A stretch of DNA of 64,000 nucleotides from positions 1,798,001 to 1,862,000 of the forward strand of contig NZ_JAMBEP010000001.1 of assembly GCF_023374055.1 (NCBI RefSeq), given 5' to 3'. Positions within the stretch are counted from its first letter, which is position 1, and the number at the start of each line of letters is the position of its first letter. The notes under the pieces were generated by a model that was not told the origin of the DNA, made no database searches, and was given only the letters and a program-made list of their open reading frames with translations. A program made the translations under genes and the position numbers. Of the stretch, positions 20,591-28,657 are shown piece by piece. Origin of the DNA: Luteimonas galliterrae (lineage in GTDB: Bacteria; Pseudomonadota; Gammaproteobacteria; Xanthomonadales; Xanthomonadaceae).

Positions 20591-21232
20591 TCAAGGCTTC
20601 TTGGGTTTCTGCTTCGGCTTGTTGCTTTGCGAAGCATTCCCCTCACCGGTGCCCATCAGCTCGGCCTCGCGGCGAGCGAGTTCGGCCTGGCGTTGGCGCG
20701 CGGCGCGCAGCTTGGCCGCCTGGGCGCCGGCGACATCGTCGAGCACGCCTTCGGCCTGCTGCCTGGCCGCGGCTTCCTGTTCGGCGGCCATCCGCAAACG
20801 CTCGGTTTCCTCGGCTTGGATCTGCGCCTGCACGCGCAAACGCTCCGCTTCCTGGCGCGCGCGCTCCGCATCGCGGCGGCTGGCTTCCACCAGCAAATCG
20901 CTGCGGTCGCGCTCCAGGCGTTCGATCTCGCGGCGGCCCTGCTCGGTGCGTGCGGCGATCTCGGCGGTTTCGACGCGGCGCTCGGCCACGTACAAAGCAT
21001 TTTCGCGATCGCGGCTGCGCGCCGCAGCCAGACGCTCGATGGCTTGGCGTGCCTGCAGGCGCTCGTACGAAGCCATACCGGCCAAGCTCAGATCGTTGTC
21101 GATCTGCGACAGGCGCTGCGATAGACGCACGACATTGGGATCGTCCGCGGCGGGCACGGCGGCGGCGAAAGCGAGCATGCCGGCCGCGGCCAGGGCGAAC
21201 ATCGGGCGACGCCAGGCGAAAGCGAATGTCAT
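20591..21232 (-). CDS. Exported coiled-coil protein next to a DUF4398 lipoprotein
   Basis: Protein of 213 residues with a signal peptide (hydrophobic MFALAAAGMLAFAAAVPA, cleavage probably AAVPA-AD) and then a very long Glu/Arg/Ala-rich helix, residues about 60-190, ending in a Lys/Pro-rich tail. In related bacteria a DUF4398 protein is commonly followed by a protein with such a helix joined to an OmpA-like peptidoglycan-binding domain; no OmpA motif is present here, so this may be a shortened version. The ATG at 21232 overlaps the stop of the upstream gene by four bases. It is probably periplasmic. Confidence 0.75.
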   Translation of the reverse strand: MTFAFAWRRPMFALAAAGMLAFAAAVPAADDPNVVRLSQRLSQIDNDLSLAGMASYERLQARQAIERLAAARSRDRENALYVAERRVETAEIAARTEQGRREIERLERDRSDLLVEASRRDAERARQEAERLRVQAQIQAEETERLRMAAEQEAAARQQAEGVLDDVAGAQAAKLRAARQRQAELARREAELMGTGEGNASQSNKPKQKPKKP

Positions 21233-21618
21233 TGGCCGTCCCCCATTTGCAACCGGTTTCTCAATTCGGCGATCTCGGCGCGGCGCTGCGCCAGCTCGTT
21301 GTTCTGCGCCGCTTCGCGGCTGCGGGCATGGGCCAGGTCGGCGTCGGCCGCCGCGGACAGCGCGAAACGACGCGCCATGTCCTCGTCGCCGCGCGCCATG
21401 GCGTCCTGGGCACGGCTGAGCTCCGAACGCGCCGCGGCGATCAGGTCCGGCGCGTGCTGGTCGGCGTCGGCCTGGTCCGCGCGCGAAACCGCCTGCTGCG
21501 CGCCCTGGAGCTCGCCGGTCGGCGGCGGCAGGCTGGCGCAGGCCGCTAACGCGCAACCGATCACGGTTGCCGCCAGGGCGGCACGAATACGTTGGATATG
21601 TGCGAAGCTAATCGTCAT
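21229..21618 (-). CDS. DUF4398-type lipoprotein
   Basis: Protein of 129 residues. The N-terminal hydrophobic segment ends in the lipobox CALAACAS, so it should be acylated. The mature part is helical, with paired Ala-rich repeats (AARSELSRAQDAMARGDEDMARRFALSAA spaced like DUF4398), followed by a short coiled coil. It is likely a periplasmic or outer-membrane-anchored accessory protein. The ATG at 21618 is used. It is transcribed divergently from pilU (103-bp gap) and coupled by ATGA to the coiled-coil gene at 20591-21232. The function of the family is unknown. Confidence 0.75.
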   Translation of the reverse strand: MTISFAHIQRIRAALAATVIGCALAACASLPPPTGELQGAQQAVSRADQADADQHAPDLIAAARSELSRAQDAMARGDEDMARRFALSAAADADLAHARSREAAQNNELAQRRAEIAELRNRLQMGDGQ

Positions 21619-21721
21619 TGGGCGGTCCGGCGCATAGGGGTGACGCCGGCCCATTGTCTGCAGCCCGTGGCGCGCATGCAAATGGATCGGCCGGCGCATC
21701 ACCGTTAATGGGGATTCACGT

Positions 21722-22849
21722 ATGGACATCGGCTATTTCCTGAAGCTGATGACGGAAAAGAACGCGTCGGACATGTTCCTGACCTCCGGCGCGCCGATCT
21801 ACATCAAGATCGAGGGCAAGCTTTATCCGTTGGGCAACAGCGGCCTGCCGGCCGGCATGGTCAAGAAGATCGCCTATTCGCTGATGGACGACGGCCAGAT
21901 CGCCAGCTTCGAGCGCGACCTGGAGCTGAACATGGCGCTGGCCCTGGTCGACACCGGCCGCTTCCGCGTCAACGTGTTCAAGCAGCGCGGCGAGATCGGC
22001 ATGGTGATCCGCTCGATCCGCAGCGTGATCCCCAGCATCGAGGAGCTGCAGCTGCCGCAGGTGCTGAAGGACATCATCATGGCCCCGCGCGGGCTGGTGC
22101 TGATCGTCGGCTCGACCGGTTCGGGCAAGTCGACGACGCTGGCGTCGATGATCGACCACCGCAACAGCAGCACCTCGGGCCACATCCTCACCATCGAGGA
22201 TCCGATCGAATACCTGCACCGGCACAAGAAGTCGATCGTCAACCAGCGCGAAGTCGGCCTGGATACGCACAACTTCCATAGCGCGCTGAAGAACGCGATG
22301 CGCGAAGCGCCGGACGTGATCCTGATCGGCGAGATCCTGGACGCGACCACGATGGAAGCGGCGATCGCGTTCGCCGAGACCGGCCACATCTGCCTGGCCA
22401 CGTTGCACTCCAACAACGCCGACCAGACCCTGGAGCGCATCCTCAACTTCTTCCCGGAAAGCGCGCACAAGAACATCCTGATGAACCTGGCGCTGAACCT
22501 GAAGGCGGTGGTGTCGCAGCGCCTGGTGGTCGGCGTCGACGGGCTGCGCCTGCCGGCGGCCGAGATCCTGATCAATACGCCGATGATCCGCGACCTGATG
22601 CGGCGCGGCCAGGTGCACGAGATCAAGCAGGCGATGGAGGAATCGCTGGAGGAAGGCATGGAAACCTTCGACCAGTGCCTGTACCGGCTGTACAAGGAAG
22701 GCAAGATCGAGATGGAGGAAGCGCTGCGCGCGGCCGACTCGCGCGACGGCCTGATGCTCAAATTCCGCCTGTCCGAAGGCAGCAAGGACGCGCACGATCC
22801 TTATGCCGAAGTGTTCAACGCTTCTTCGCAAGGCGGCTACGAACATTGA
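21722..22849 (+). CDS. pilU: Type IV pilus retraction ATPase, PilU type
   Basis: Hexameric ATPase of 375 residues assisting PilT in pilus retraction and twitching. Walker A GSTGSGKST at 130-138, Asp-box HILTIEDPIEYLH at 154-166, Walker B-region APDVILIGEI at 196-205, and the His-box ETGHICLATLHSNN. The N-terminal NASDMFLTSG and the EEGMETFDQCLYRLYKEG tail are PilU-like rather than PilT-like. The usual GEIRD reads GEILD at 203-207, with Leu in place of Arg. No pilT is visible upstream, where PilT often lies; the gene stands alone after a divergent lipoprotein. Confidence 0.88.
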   Translation: MDIGYFLKLMTEKNASDMFLTSGAPIYIKIEGKLYPLGNSGLPAGMVKKIAYSLMDDGQIASFERDLELNMALALVDTGRFRVNVFKQRGEIGMVIRSIRSVIPSIEELQLPQVLKDIIMAPRGLVLIVGSTGSGKSTTLASMIDHRNSSTSGHILTIEDPIEYLHRHKKSIVNQREVGLDTHNFHSALKNAMREAPDVILIGEILDATTMEAAIAFAETGHICLATLHSNNADQTLERILNFFPESAHKNILMNLALNLKAVVSQRLVVGVDGLRLPAAEILINTPMIRDLMRRGQVHEIKQAMEESLEEGMETFDQCLYRLYKEGKIEMEEALRAADSRDGLMLKFRLSEGSKDAHDPYAEVFNASSQGGYEH

Positions 22850-22850
22850 C

Positions 22851-22927
22851 GCAGCCCGGGTAAGCGCAGCGCACCCGGGGCCAAGCCGCGACGTGATTCC
22901 CGGGTGCGCTGCGCTTACCCGGGCTAC
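22851..22927. repeat. Class C hairpin repeat, copy 1
   Basis: Arms of 29 bp (22851-22879 and 22899-22927) containing GCCCGGGTAAGCGCAGCGCA and its complement. It lies between the convergent pilU and maleylacetoacetate isomerase genes and supplies the stop codon of the latter. A second copy of the family is at 31229. Confidence 0.93.
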
Positions 22928-23586
22928 GTCGTAGGCGCATCCGGCTGCCGCTCGGGCCGCGCGTCGTCGAACGCGGGCAAGGCCAGGCAGGCCTGCTCGA
23001 TCCGCACGATGCTGGGGAAGGCATCCAGATCCACGCCGAAGCGTCGCGCGTTATAGACCTGCGGGATCAGGCAGCAATCGGCCATCGTCGGCGTCGTGCC
23101 TTCGCAGAACGGGCCGGTCGACGGGTGATCGACCAGCATCGCCTCGAACGCACTGAAGCCTTCTACGATCCAGTGCCGCGTCCATTCGTCGCGCTCGGGC
23201 TGCGGCACGTGCCAGGTGTTCTCGAAATAGCGCATGACGCGCAGGTTGTTGAGCGGGTGAATATCGCAAGCGACCAGTTGCGACAGCGCGCGCACGCGTT
23301 GCCGGCCGCGCGCGGTGGCCGGCATCAGCGCGGGCTCGGGCCAGATCTCGTCGACGTATTCGAGGATGGCCAGCGACTGCCGGAACATGCGCTGCCCATG
23401 CTGCAGCACCGGTACCAGCCCCTGCGGATTGGCTTGCCGGTATCGCTCGGTGTGCTGCTCGCCGCCGTCGCGCAACAGGTGTACCGGTACGATCTCGTAG
23501 GACAGCCCTTTCAGGTTGAGCCCGATCCGCACGCGGTACGCCGCGCTCGAACGCCAATACGAATACAGCAGCAATTGTTCGCCCAT
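22924..23586 (-). CDS. maiA: Maleylacetoacetate isomerase (zeta-class glutathione transferase)
   Basis: Isomerises maleylacetoacetate to fumarylacetoacetate in tyrosine/homogentisate breakdown, using glutathione. The 220-residue chain has the zeta-class active-site motif SSAAYRVRIGLNLKG at about 13-27, the cis-Pro region NPQGLVPVLQ, and QSLAILEYVDE. The C-terminal domain has LVACDIHPLNNLRV and TPTMADCCLIPQVYNARRF, both typical. The start is the ATG at 23586. It lies 106 bases downstream of the FAH-family gene; the remaining pathway genes (hmgA, hppD) are about 26 kb away. The stop codon falls in the class C repeat. Confidence 0.92.
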   Translation of the reverse strand: MGEQLLLYSYWRSSAAYRVRIGLNLKGLSYEIVPVHLLRDGGEQHTERYRQANPQGLVPVLQHGQRMFRQSLAILEYVDEIWPEPALMPATARGRQRVRALSQLVACDIHPLNNLRVMRYFENTWHVPQPERDEWTRHWIVEGFSAFEAMLVDHPSTGPFCEGTTPTMADCCLIPQVYNARRFGVDLDAFPSIVRIEQACLALPAFDDARPERQPDAPTT

Positions 23587-23692
23587 CGGCCGTTCCCCTG
23601 ACGGTCGCCGTAACCGCAACGGCCCGTGCACCATAGCCGGGCCTACCTTCGCCGCAAAGACCGCCGGTCGCACCGCAGCCGGCGTCCGGCGT

Positions 23693-24682
23693 TCAGGGCG
23701 GCGCCTGGCGCTCGATACGTTGTTCGATCGCTCCGAAAATGGAACGGCCGTCACGGTCCAGCATTTCGATGCGGACCGTATCGCCGAAGCTCATGAACGG
23801 CGTCACCGGCTTGCCGGTTTCCAATGTTTCCACCGTGCGCTTCTCGGCGAAGCAGGATGCGCCCTTGGCGGTGTCCTGGTTGGCGATGGTGCCCGAGCCG
23901 ACGATCGCGCCGGCCGACAGCGGCCGCGTCTTGGCCGCATGCGCGACCAATTGCGCGAAATCGAACTGCATGTCCACGCCCGCTTCCGGCGCGCCGAACC
24001 ATTCGCCGTTGATGTGGGTGAGCAGCGGCAGGTGCAGTTTGTTGCCGCGCCAGGCATCGCCCAGTTCGTCGGGGGTGACGAATACCGGCGACAGGGCCGA
24101 GCGCGGCTTGGATTGCAGGAAGCCGAAGCCCTTGGCCAACTCCGGCGGGATCAGGTTGCGCAGCGAGACGTCGTTGACCAAGCCGATCAGCTGGATGTGC
24201 GAGGCGGCCTGTTCGGGCGTCACCGCCATCGGCACGTCGTCGGTGACGACCACGATCTCGGCCTCCAGATCGATGCCATAGGCCTCGTCGACGACTTTCA
24301 CCGGATCGCGCGGCCCGTAGAACCCTGCGCTGGTGGCTTGGTACATCAGCGGATCGGTGTAGAAGCTTTCCGGCACTTCGGCGCCGCGCGCGCGGCGCAC
24401 GCGCTCGACATGCGGCAGATAAGCGCTGCCGTCGACGAATTCGTAGGCGCGCGGCAGCGGCGCGGCCAATTGCGCCATATCCAGGTCGAACACGCCGTCG
24501 GCGCTGCCGTCGTTCAAGGATTCCGACAATGCGGCCAGGCGCGGCGCCGCGTTCGACCAATCCTCAAGCGCCCGCTGCAGGGTCGGCGCGATGCCGGCGG
24601 CGCGGACCGCGCGAGCCAGATCGCGGGACACGACGATCAGCGTGCCGTCGCGGCCACCCTCTTTCAGCGAACCGAGTTTCAT
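23693..24682 (-). CDS. Fumarylacetoacetate hydrolase family protein
   Basis: FAH-fold hydrolase of 329 residues, probably the fumarylacetoacetase of tyrosine catabolism given the adjacent isomerase. The metal-binding acidic cluster DLEAEIVVVTDDVP (Glu140, Glu142) and VNDVSLRN (Asp171) are present, along with KTRPLSAGAIVGSGTIAN and FMSFGDTVRIEMLD near the end. It is about 90 residues shorter than classic eukaryotic-type FAH and lacks the N-terminal SH3-like domain, as in many bacterial versions. The ATG at 24682 was preferred over a TTG nine bases upstream. Confidence 0.85.
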   Translation of the reverse strand: MKLGSLKEGGRDGTLIVVSRDLARAVRAAGIAPTLQRALEDWSNAAPRLAALSESLNDGSADGVFDLDMAQLAAPLPRAYEFVDGSAYLPHVERVRRARGAEVPESFYTDPLMYQATSAGFYGPRDPVKVVDEAYGIDLEAEIVVVTDDVPMAVTPEQAASHIQLIGLVNDVSLRNLIPPELAKGFGFLQSKPRSALSPVFVTPDELGDAWRGNKLHLPLLTHINGEWFGAPEAGVDMQFDFAQLVAHAAKTRPLSAGAIVGSGTIANQDTAKGASCFAEKRTVETLETGKPVTPFMSFGDTVRIEMLDRDGRSIFGAIEQRIERQAPP

Positions 24683-24758
24683 GAAGCCCAACCGTTGGAT
24701 GCGAGGGCCGAATTGTATTCGACCGCGCTATTTCGGGCGCGGCGCGCGGCGGGGACGG

Positions 24759-25391
24759 CTATTTCGCAGCCGGCGCCGGGCAGCGGCCTTCGCGGAACAG
24801 CGTCCACTCGTCGCACTGCTCGCCGTCGGGCAGTTTGCAATCGGCCGACTGGCCGCCGTCGGCGGCGGTCTTGGCGATCGACACACCGCCGAGCTTGGCG
24901 CAATGGGCCGAGGCGGGATTGGGCATGCCGACCGTTTCGCCGCCCGCGGTGCGCGGCTCGGTTCCGGCCTGGCGCAGCTCCTGTTGCGCCTGCCGCACCG
25001 CTTTCACGTCCACCGGCCGGATCTCCTCGATCCAGCACGGCACCGACGGCACCGATCCGCCACCGCGTACCAGCACCTTGTCGAAGCGCGCGGACACCTC
25101 GCCCATCATGTTGGTCAGCGTGATCGCCGGGGCGTAGTCCAGATCGCGGCAAGCGGAGGTCAATTCGAGCAAATAGGCCTGGCTGGGCTTGGTCCAGACG
25201 ACCAGCGAACGCTCATCCAGCGGCGTCCAGCCGTTGATGTTGCCGAAATAGCGGAAGCTCTTGACCGGCTCGCCGGCGTGGTCGCGGTACAGCGCGTACT
25301 TCTCGCTGTCGCTGAGCTTGGGCGTGCCGGCGCACGCGGCGGCGACCACGGCGATGCACAGCAGTGCCGGCAAACGGATGCCGCGTTTCAT
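24759..25391 (-). CDS. Lipoprotein with DUF6491-like and DUF333-like parts
   Basis: Protein of 210 residues. The signal ends in the lipobox VVAAACAG. Residues about 25-130 (KYALYRDHAGEPVKSFRYFG, LDERSLVVWT) look like DUF6491. A linker follows, then from about 155 a compact Cys-rich unit (GMPNPASAHCAKLGG, DADGGQ-like AADGGQSADC, CDEWTLFREGRC) matching the DUF333 putative hemolysin/lipoprotein domain. Both parts are of unknown function and a single chain carrying both is unusual to my knowledge. It is transcribed divergently from the adhesin gene across a 378-bp gap. Confidence 0.75.
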   Translation of the reverse strand: MKRGIRLPALLCIAVVAAACAGTPKLSDSEKYALYRDHAGEPVKSFRYFGNINGWTPLDERSLVVWTKPSQAYLLELTSACRDLDYAPAITLTNMMGEVSARFDKVLVRGGGSVPSVPCWIEEIRPVDVKAVRQAQQELRQAGTEPRTAGGETVGMPNPASAHCAKLGGVSIAKTAADGGQSADCKLPDGEQCDEWTLFREGRCPAPAAK

Positions 25392-25769
25392 GGCTCACCT
25401 CCGATGGTGGCTGAGTCGTATCGGTCGAAGCTTGCGCCGGTCTGCGTTGCGGAATGCTGAATCGCGGCTGCGCGGTCCGACCGCCGGTGCCCTGCCCGTC
25501 CCGAAAGGCGTGATGGCTGCGGCCTTCTTTTGCCGGTTGCTTGGGTTGGCGCAGATAGCGCTTATGGCTCCAAGTCCGGTCGAGGCCCTAGGGCGGACCG
25601 GCGGCGGGCGCGGCGATTCGCATCGCCGCGCCCGTTTTTTTCGCGACGGAAAGCTTCGTGCGCGACGGATGATGGGTCCGGTTCGCTTTCTCCGGTTGGT
25701 GATTCAGCGCGGTCGGCCAACGGATTCGTCCGTGGCCTGCGCGCCCACTCACCGACTTGGAGACCGATC
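25392..25769. other. Divergent intergenic region with an orphan terminator
   Basis: This 378-bp gap separates the divergent lipoprotein and adhesin genes. Besides promoters that I cannot place with confidence, it has GC-rich potential stems (around 25470-25560) and, at 25605-25641, a strong plus-strand intrinsic terminator lying about 130 bases before the adhesin start. No protein-coding frame is convincing. Confidence 0.7.
25605..25641 (+). terminator. Intrinsic terminator upstream of the adhesin gene
   Basis: A perfect 13-bp GC-rich stem (25605-25617 with 25622-25634), a four-base loop, then seven T residues. No plus-strand gene ends here, so it would end either an unannotated small RNA or the adhesin leader itself. 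Confidence 0.88.
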
Positions 25770-27941
25770 ATGATTTCGTTCCATTCCCGCGCATGGCGAC
25801 GCCGATGCGCGCTGACCGCGGCCATCGCCGGGTCCTTGGCCGCTTCCACCGCAGCTTGGGCCGGCGACGTTTGCGATTTAGAAACGGCCGGCGAAGCCGG
25901 CGGCGGCGCCACTGCGAGCGGCCTGAGCAATGCGTTGGCCTGCGGCGCCGGCAGTCAAGCCGCCGGCACCCGAAGCGTCGCCCTCGGCTCGGAGAGCAAC
26001 GCTTTCGGCAATTTCTCCGTGGCGGTCGGCGGGTTCGCGGAGGCCCTCGGCGTACGTTCCGTCGCCGTAGGCATTTCGAGCCAGGCTTCCGGTAGCGAAA
26101 GCACTTCGGTCGGCGCGATCAGCGAAGCTTCCGGCGAACACGCATCGGCTTTCGGTGCGCACGCCACCGCCAGCGGCGACGGCAGTACGGCGGCCGGCAG
26201 CTACAGCGTGGCCAGCGGTGCGGGCAGTACGGCGCTGGGAGGCTGGCACGACGCCAACGGCGACGGTTCGTCCGACCCCGGAGAGCTGACCCAGGCCACG
26301 GGCGATCGCGCCAGCGCTTTCGGCACCGGCGCCCGCGCACTGTCGAACGACAGCACGGCCAGTGGTTACGCAAGCGCGGCCAACGCTTCTTTCTCCAGCG
26401 CATACGGCGCCAGCAGCACCGCCGCCGCCGCCGCGACCGCGGTGGGCGCGTTGAGTTCGGCCTCGGGCGCGTCCAGCACTGCGACCGGCTTTTTCAGCAG
26501 CGCGAGCGGGCAGAACAGCGCGGCCTTCGGCGCGCAGGCCGTGGCCAGCGTCGACTACGCCACCGCAATCGGTTTCCAAAGCGAGGCGACCGGGCAGATC
26601 GCTACTGCGATCGGCGCCGGCAGCATCGCCAGCGGGGCTTTAAGCACCACCCTCGGTACCCAGAGCAAAGCGACGGCCACCAGCAGCACGGCCGTCGGCG
26701 CGGCCAGCACCGCCAGCGCCTTGGCCAGCACCGCCATCGGCCAGGGCAGCGACGCGACCGCAGAACGCAGCACCGCGGTCGGCTCCGGCAGCCAGGCCAT
26801 CGCCGAGAACAGTGCCGCGTTCGGCTACGGCAGCGCCGCGAATTCCCTGGGCGCGGTCGCGCTGGGCATGGACAGCCTCGCTGCGGAAAACAACACCGTC
26901 GCGCTGGGTTTTCAGAGCCAGGCGATCACCCACGACAGCGTCGCCATCGGCGCGTCGAGCACGGCCAGCGGCGACGGCAGCATCGCCATCGGCATGTCGA
27001 GCAGCGCAAGCCAGTTCCACGGCATCGCCATCGGCGAAGACAGCCAAAGCACGGGGATGAATGCGATAGCGCTGGGCGCGTCCTCGGTCGCCGACGAAGA
27101 CCATACCGTCTCGATCGGCAACCAGGGCTATCAACGCCGGCTGGTGCATCTGGCGGACGGCATCGACGAGACCGACGCGGTCAACGTCTCGCAATTGCAC
27201 CCGTTCGCGGCCGCGCTGGGCGGTGGCGCGAGTTTCGCCGGCGGCGTGTTCACCGCGCCGAGTTATTCCATCCAGGGCAATAACTACGACAGCGTCGGCG
27301 CGGCGTTTGCGGCGGTGGACAGCAAGCTCACTGATCTGTCGGGACAAGGCGGCATTCCTGGGCCGCAAGGCCCGGCTGGACCGCAGGGACCTGCAGGCCC
27401 GCAAGGTCCGGCCGGACCGCAGGGGCCGGAAGGCCAGGGCGGCAATCCCTTGAGCGTGGCCTATCAGGATGCAGCCAAAACCGGCATCCAACTGGAAGGC
27501 GCGGGCGGCACCGTGATCGGCAATCTCGCCGCCGGCGCGGCCGCCACCGATGCGGTCAACAAAGGCCAGATGGATGCCGGCGACGCCCAGGCCCTGTCCT
27601 CAGCCAACGCCTACACCGATCAGCAGATCGCCCAGGTCACCGGCTTCGCCGGCGAGATCGGCGCCTTCCGCAACGACGTCAACCAGCGCTTCGCCAACCA
27701 GGACAAACGCATCAGCCGGATCGGCGCGATGGGCACCGCCATGGCCCAGATGACCGCCAGCGCCGCCGGCATCCGCCAGCGCAACCGCCTGGCCGTGGGC
27801 ACCGGCGTCCAGGCCGGCCACGCCGCGTTGGCGGTGGGCTACCAGCGCGCGGTCAACGACCACGCCACCTTCACCCTGGGCGGGGCTTTCAGCGGCAACG
27901 GCGAGGACACCGTCGGCATGGGCATGGGCGTGGGCTGGTAA
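25770..27941 (+). CDS. YadA-type trimeric autotransporter-like adhesin with collagen-like segment
   Basis: Exported protein of 723 residues. A signal peptide (about 1-31, ending AAWA) is followed by a 480-residue head of degenerate 14-residue YadA/Hia left-handed-roll repeats (S.A.G....A.G pattern), then DAVNVSQLH, the conserved neck motif. A collagen-like run of Gly-Pro-Gln/Ala triplets covers about 528-558. A second DAVNKGQMD neck, a short stalk and a roughly 70-residue YadA anchor ([15 protein letters not shown], ending GVGW) complete the chain. It should form a trimer in the outer membrane and bind surfaces. The ATG at 25770 has GGAG upstream; the open frame before it is not needed. Confidence 0.88.
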   Translation: MISFHSRAWRRRCALTAAIAGSLAASTAAWAGDVCDLETAGEAGGGATASGLSNALACGAGSQAAGTRSVALGSESNAFGNFSVAVGGFAEALGVRSVAVGISSQASGSESTSVGAISEASGEHASAFGAHATASGDGSTAAGSYSVASGAGSTALGGWHDANGDGSSDPGELTQATGDRASAFGTGARALSNDSTASGYASAANASFSSAYGASSTAAAAATAVGALSSASGASSTATGFFSSASGQNSAAFGAQAVASVDYATAIGFQSEATGQIATAIGAGSIASGALSTTLGTQSKATATSSTAVGAASTASALASTAIGQGSDATAERSTAVGSGSQAIAENSAAFGYGSAANSLGAVALGMDSLAAENNTVALGFQSQAITHDSVAIGASSTASGDGSIAIGMSSSASQFHGIAIGEDSQSTGMNAIALGASSVADEDHTVSIGNQGYQRRLVHLADGIDETDAVNVSQLHPFAAALGGGASFAGGVFTAPSYSIQGNNYDSVGAAFAAVDSKLTDLSGQGGIPGPQGPAGPQGPAGPQGPAGPQGPEGQGGNPLSVAYQDAAKTGIQLEGAGGTVIGNLAAGAAATDAVNKGQMDAGDAQALSSANAYTDQQIAQVTGFAGEIGAFRNDVNQRFANQDKRISRIGAMGTAMAQMTASAAGIRQRNRLAVGTGVQAGHAALAVGYQRAVNDHATFTLGGAFSGNGEDTVGMGMGVGW

Positions 27942-27993
27942 TCGCGCCTTTCCAGCGTTGCGGACGCGCCACCACCCCGGGGCGTCCCCGGCA

Positions 27994-28027
27994 CGCCGCG
28001 CGGTGCTCCTGCCGCGCGGCGTTTTTT
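27994..28027 (+). terminator. Intrinsic terminator of the adhesin gene
   Basis: Ten-bp stem (27994-28003 with 28012-28021), eight-base loop, six T residues. It lies 53 bases after the adhesin stop and just before the convergent sigma-factor gene ends. Confidence 0.9.
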
Positions 28028-28039
28028 CATGCGCTGCTT

Positions 28040-28591
28040 TCAGGCCAGCTGCTGGCTCAACCAGGCGCGCGCGAAGCGCAGGTCGCGCTCGACGGTAGGG
28101 ATCGAGATGCCCAGCGCGCAGGCGATCTCCGCATGCTCCATGCCGCCGAAATATGCCATCTCCAGCCCGCGTGCGGCGCGTTCGTCGCGTTCGGCCAGGC
28201 GTTCCAGCGCCTGGTGCAGCGCCAGCACTTCCACTTCCGACGAGTCCGCGCCCACGCGGTCGGCATGCGACAGCGTCAATACCACCGCATCGCTGCCGCG
28301 CTTGGCCGATGCGCGGGCACGGGCATGGTCCACCAGCACCGCGCGCATCTTCATCGACGCCAGCGCGAAGAAATGGGCGCGGTCCTGCCAATCGATCTCG
28401 TTGCCGAACAGGCGCAGCATCGCTTCGTGCACCACCGCCGTGGGCTGCAGCGTCTCGCCGGCGCGGCCGCGGCGCATGCGCGCCGAAGCCATGCCGCGCA
28501 AGGTGTCGTAGACCTGCTCGAGCAGGCGGTCGCGCGAAGCGTTGTCGCCGCCGCGCCAATCGTGCAGCAACTGGGTGAAGTCGTCGCTCAT
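28040..28591 (-). CDS. ECF-type RNA polymerase sigma factor (TIGR02999-like)
   Basis: Sigma-70 family ECF factor of 183 residues with region 2 (about 25-95, including LQPTAVVHEAMLRLF and AHFFALASMKMRAVLVDHAR) and region 4 (about 125-180, LERLAERDERAARGLEMAYFGG then a helix-turn-helix ALGISIPTVERDLRFARAWL). These phrases match the TIGR02999 subgroup, whose members usually sit beside a Ser/Thr protein kinase. No kinase or anti-sigma gene is next to it here. It converges on the adhesin gene. Its targets are unknown. Confidence 0.85.
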   Translation of the reverse strand: MSDDFTQLLHDWRGGDNASRDRLLEQVYDTLRGMASARMRRGRAGETLQPTAVVHEAMLRLFGNEIDWQDRAHFFALASMKMRAVLVDHARARASAKRGSDAVVLTLSHADRVGADSSEVEVLALHQALERLAERDERAARGLEMAYFGGMEHAEIACALGISIPTVERDLRFARAWLSQQLA

Positions 28592-28657
28592 CGCCGCCCG
28601 GCCTGGCCTCTGTCCCGACCGAATCCTAGCCGACGCGCCGCGGCGGCGCCATGCGGC

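Noticed and set aside
21716-22846. Long minus-strand open frame opposite pilU (about 376 codons)
   Set aside because: His/Arg/Asp-rich composition with no motif; it mirrors the high-GC pilU gene, which has complete ATPase motifs.
25440-25600. Cyclic di-GMP-I riboswitch before the adhesin
   Set aside because: A CCCGAAAGG loop is present, but the expected ACGCAAAGCC-type core and tetraloop receptor are not recognisable; left as an unassigned structured leader.
26640-27491. Minus-strand frame opposite the adhesin
   Set aside because: Repeat-driven open frame produced by the Gly/Ala/Ser head repeats; no independent evidence for a gene.
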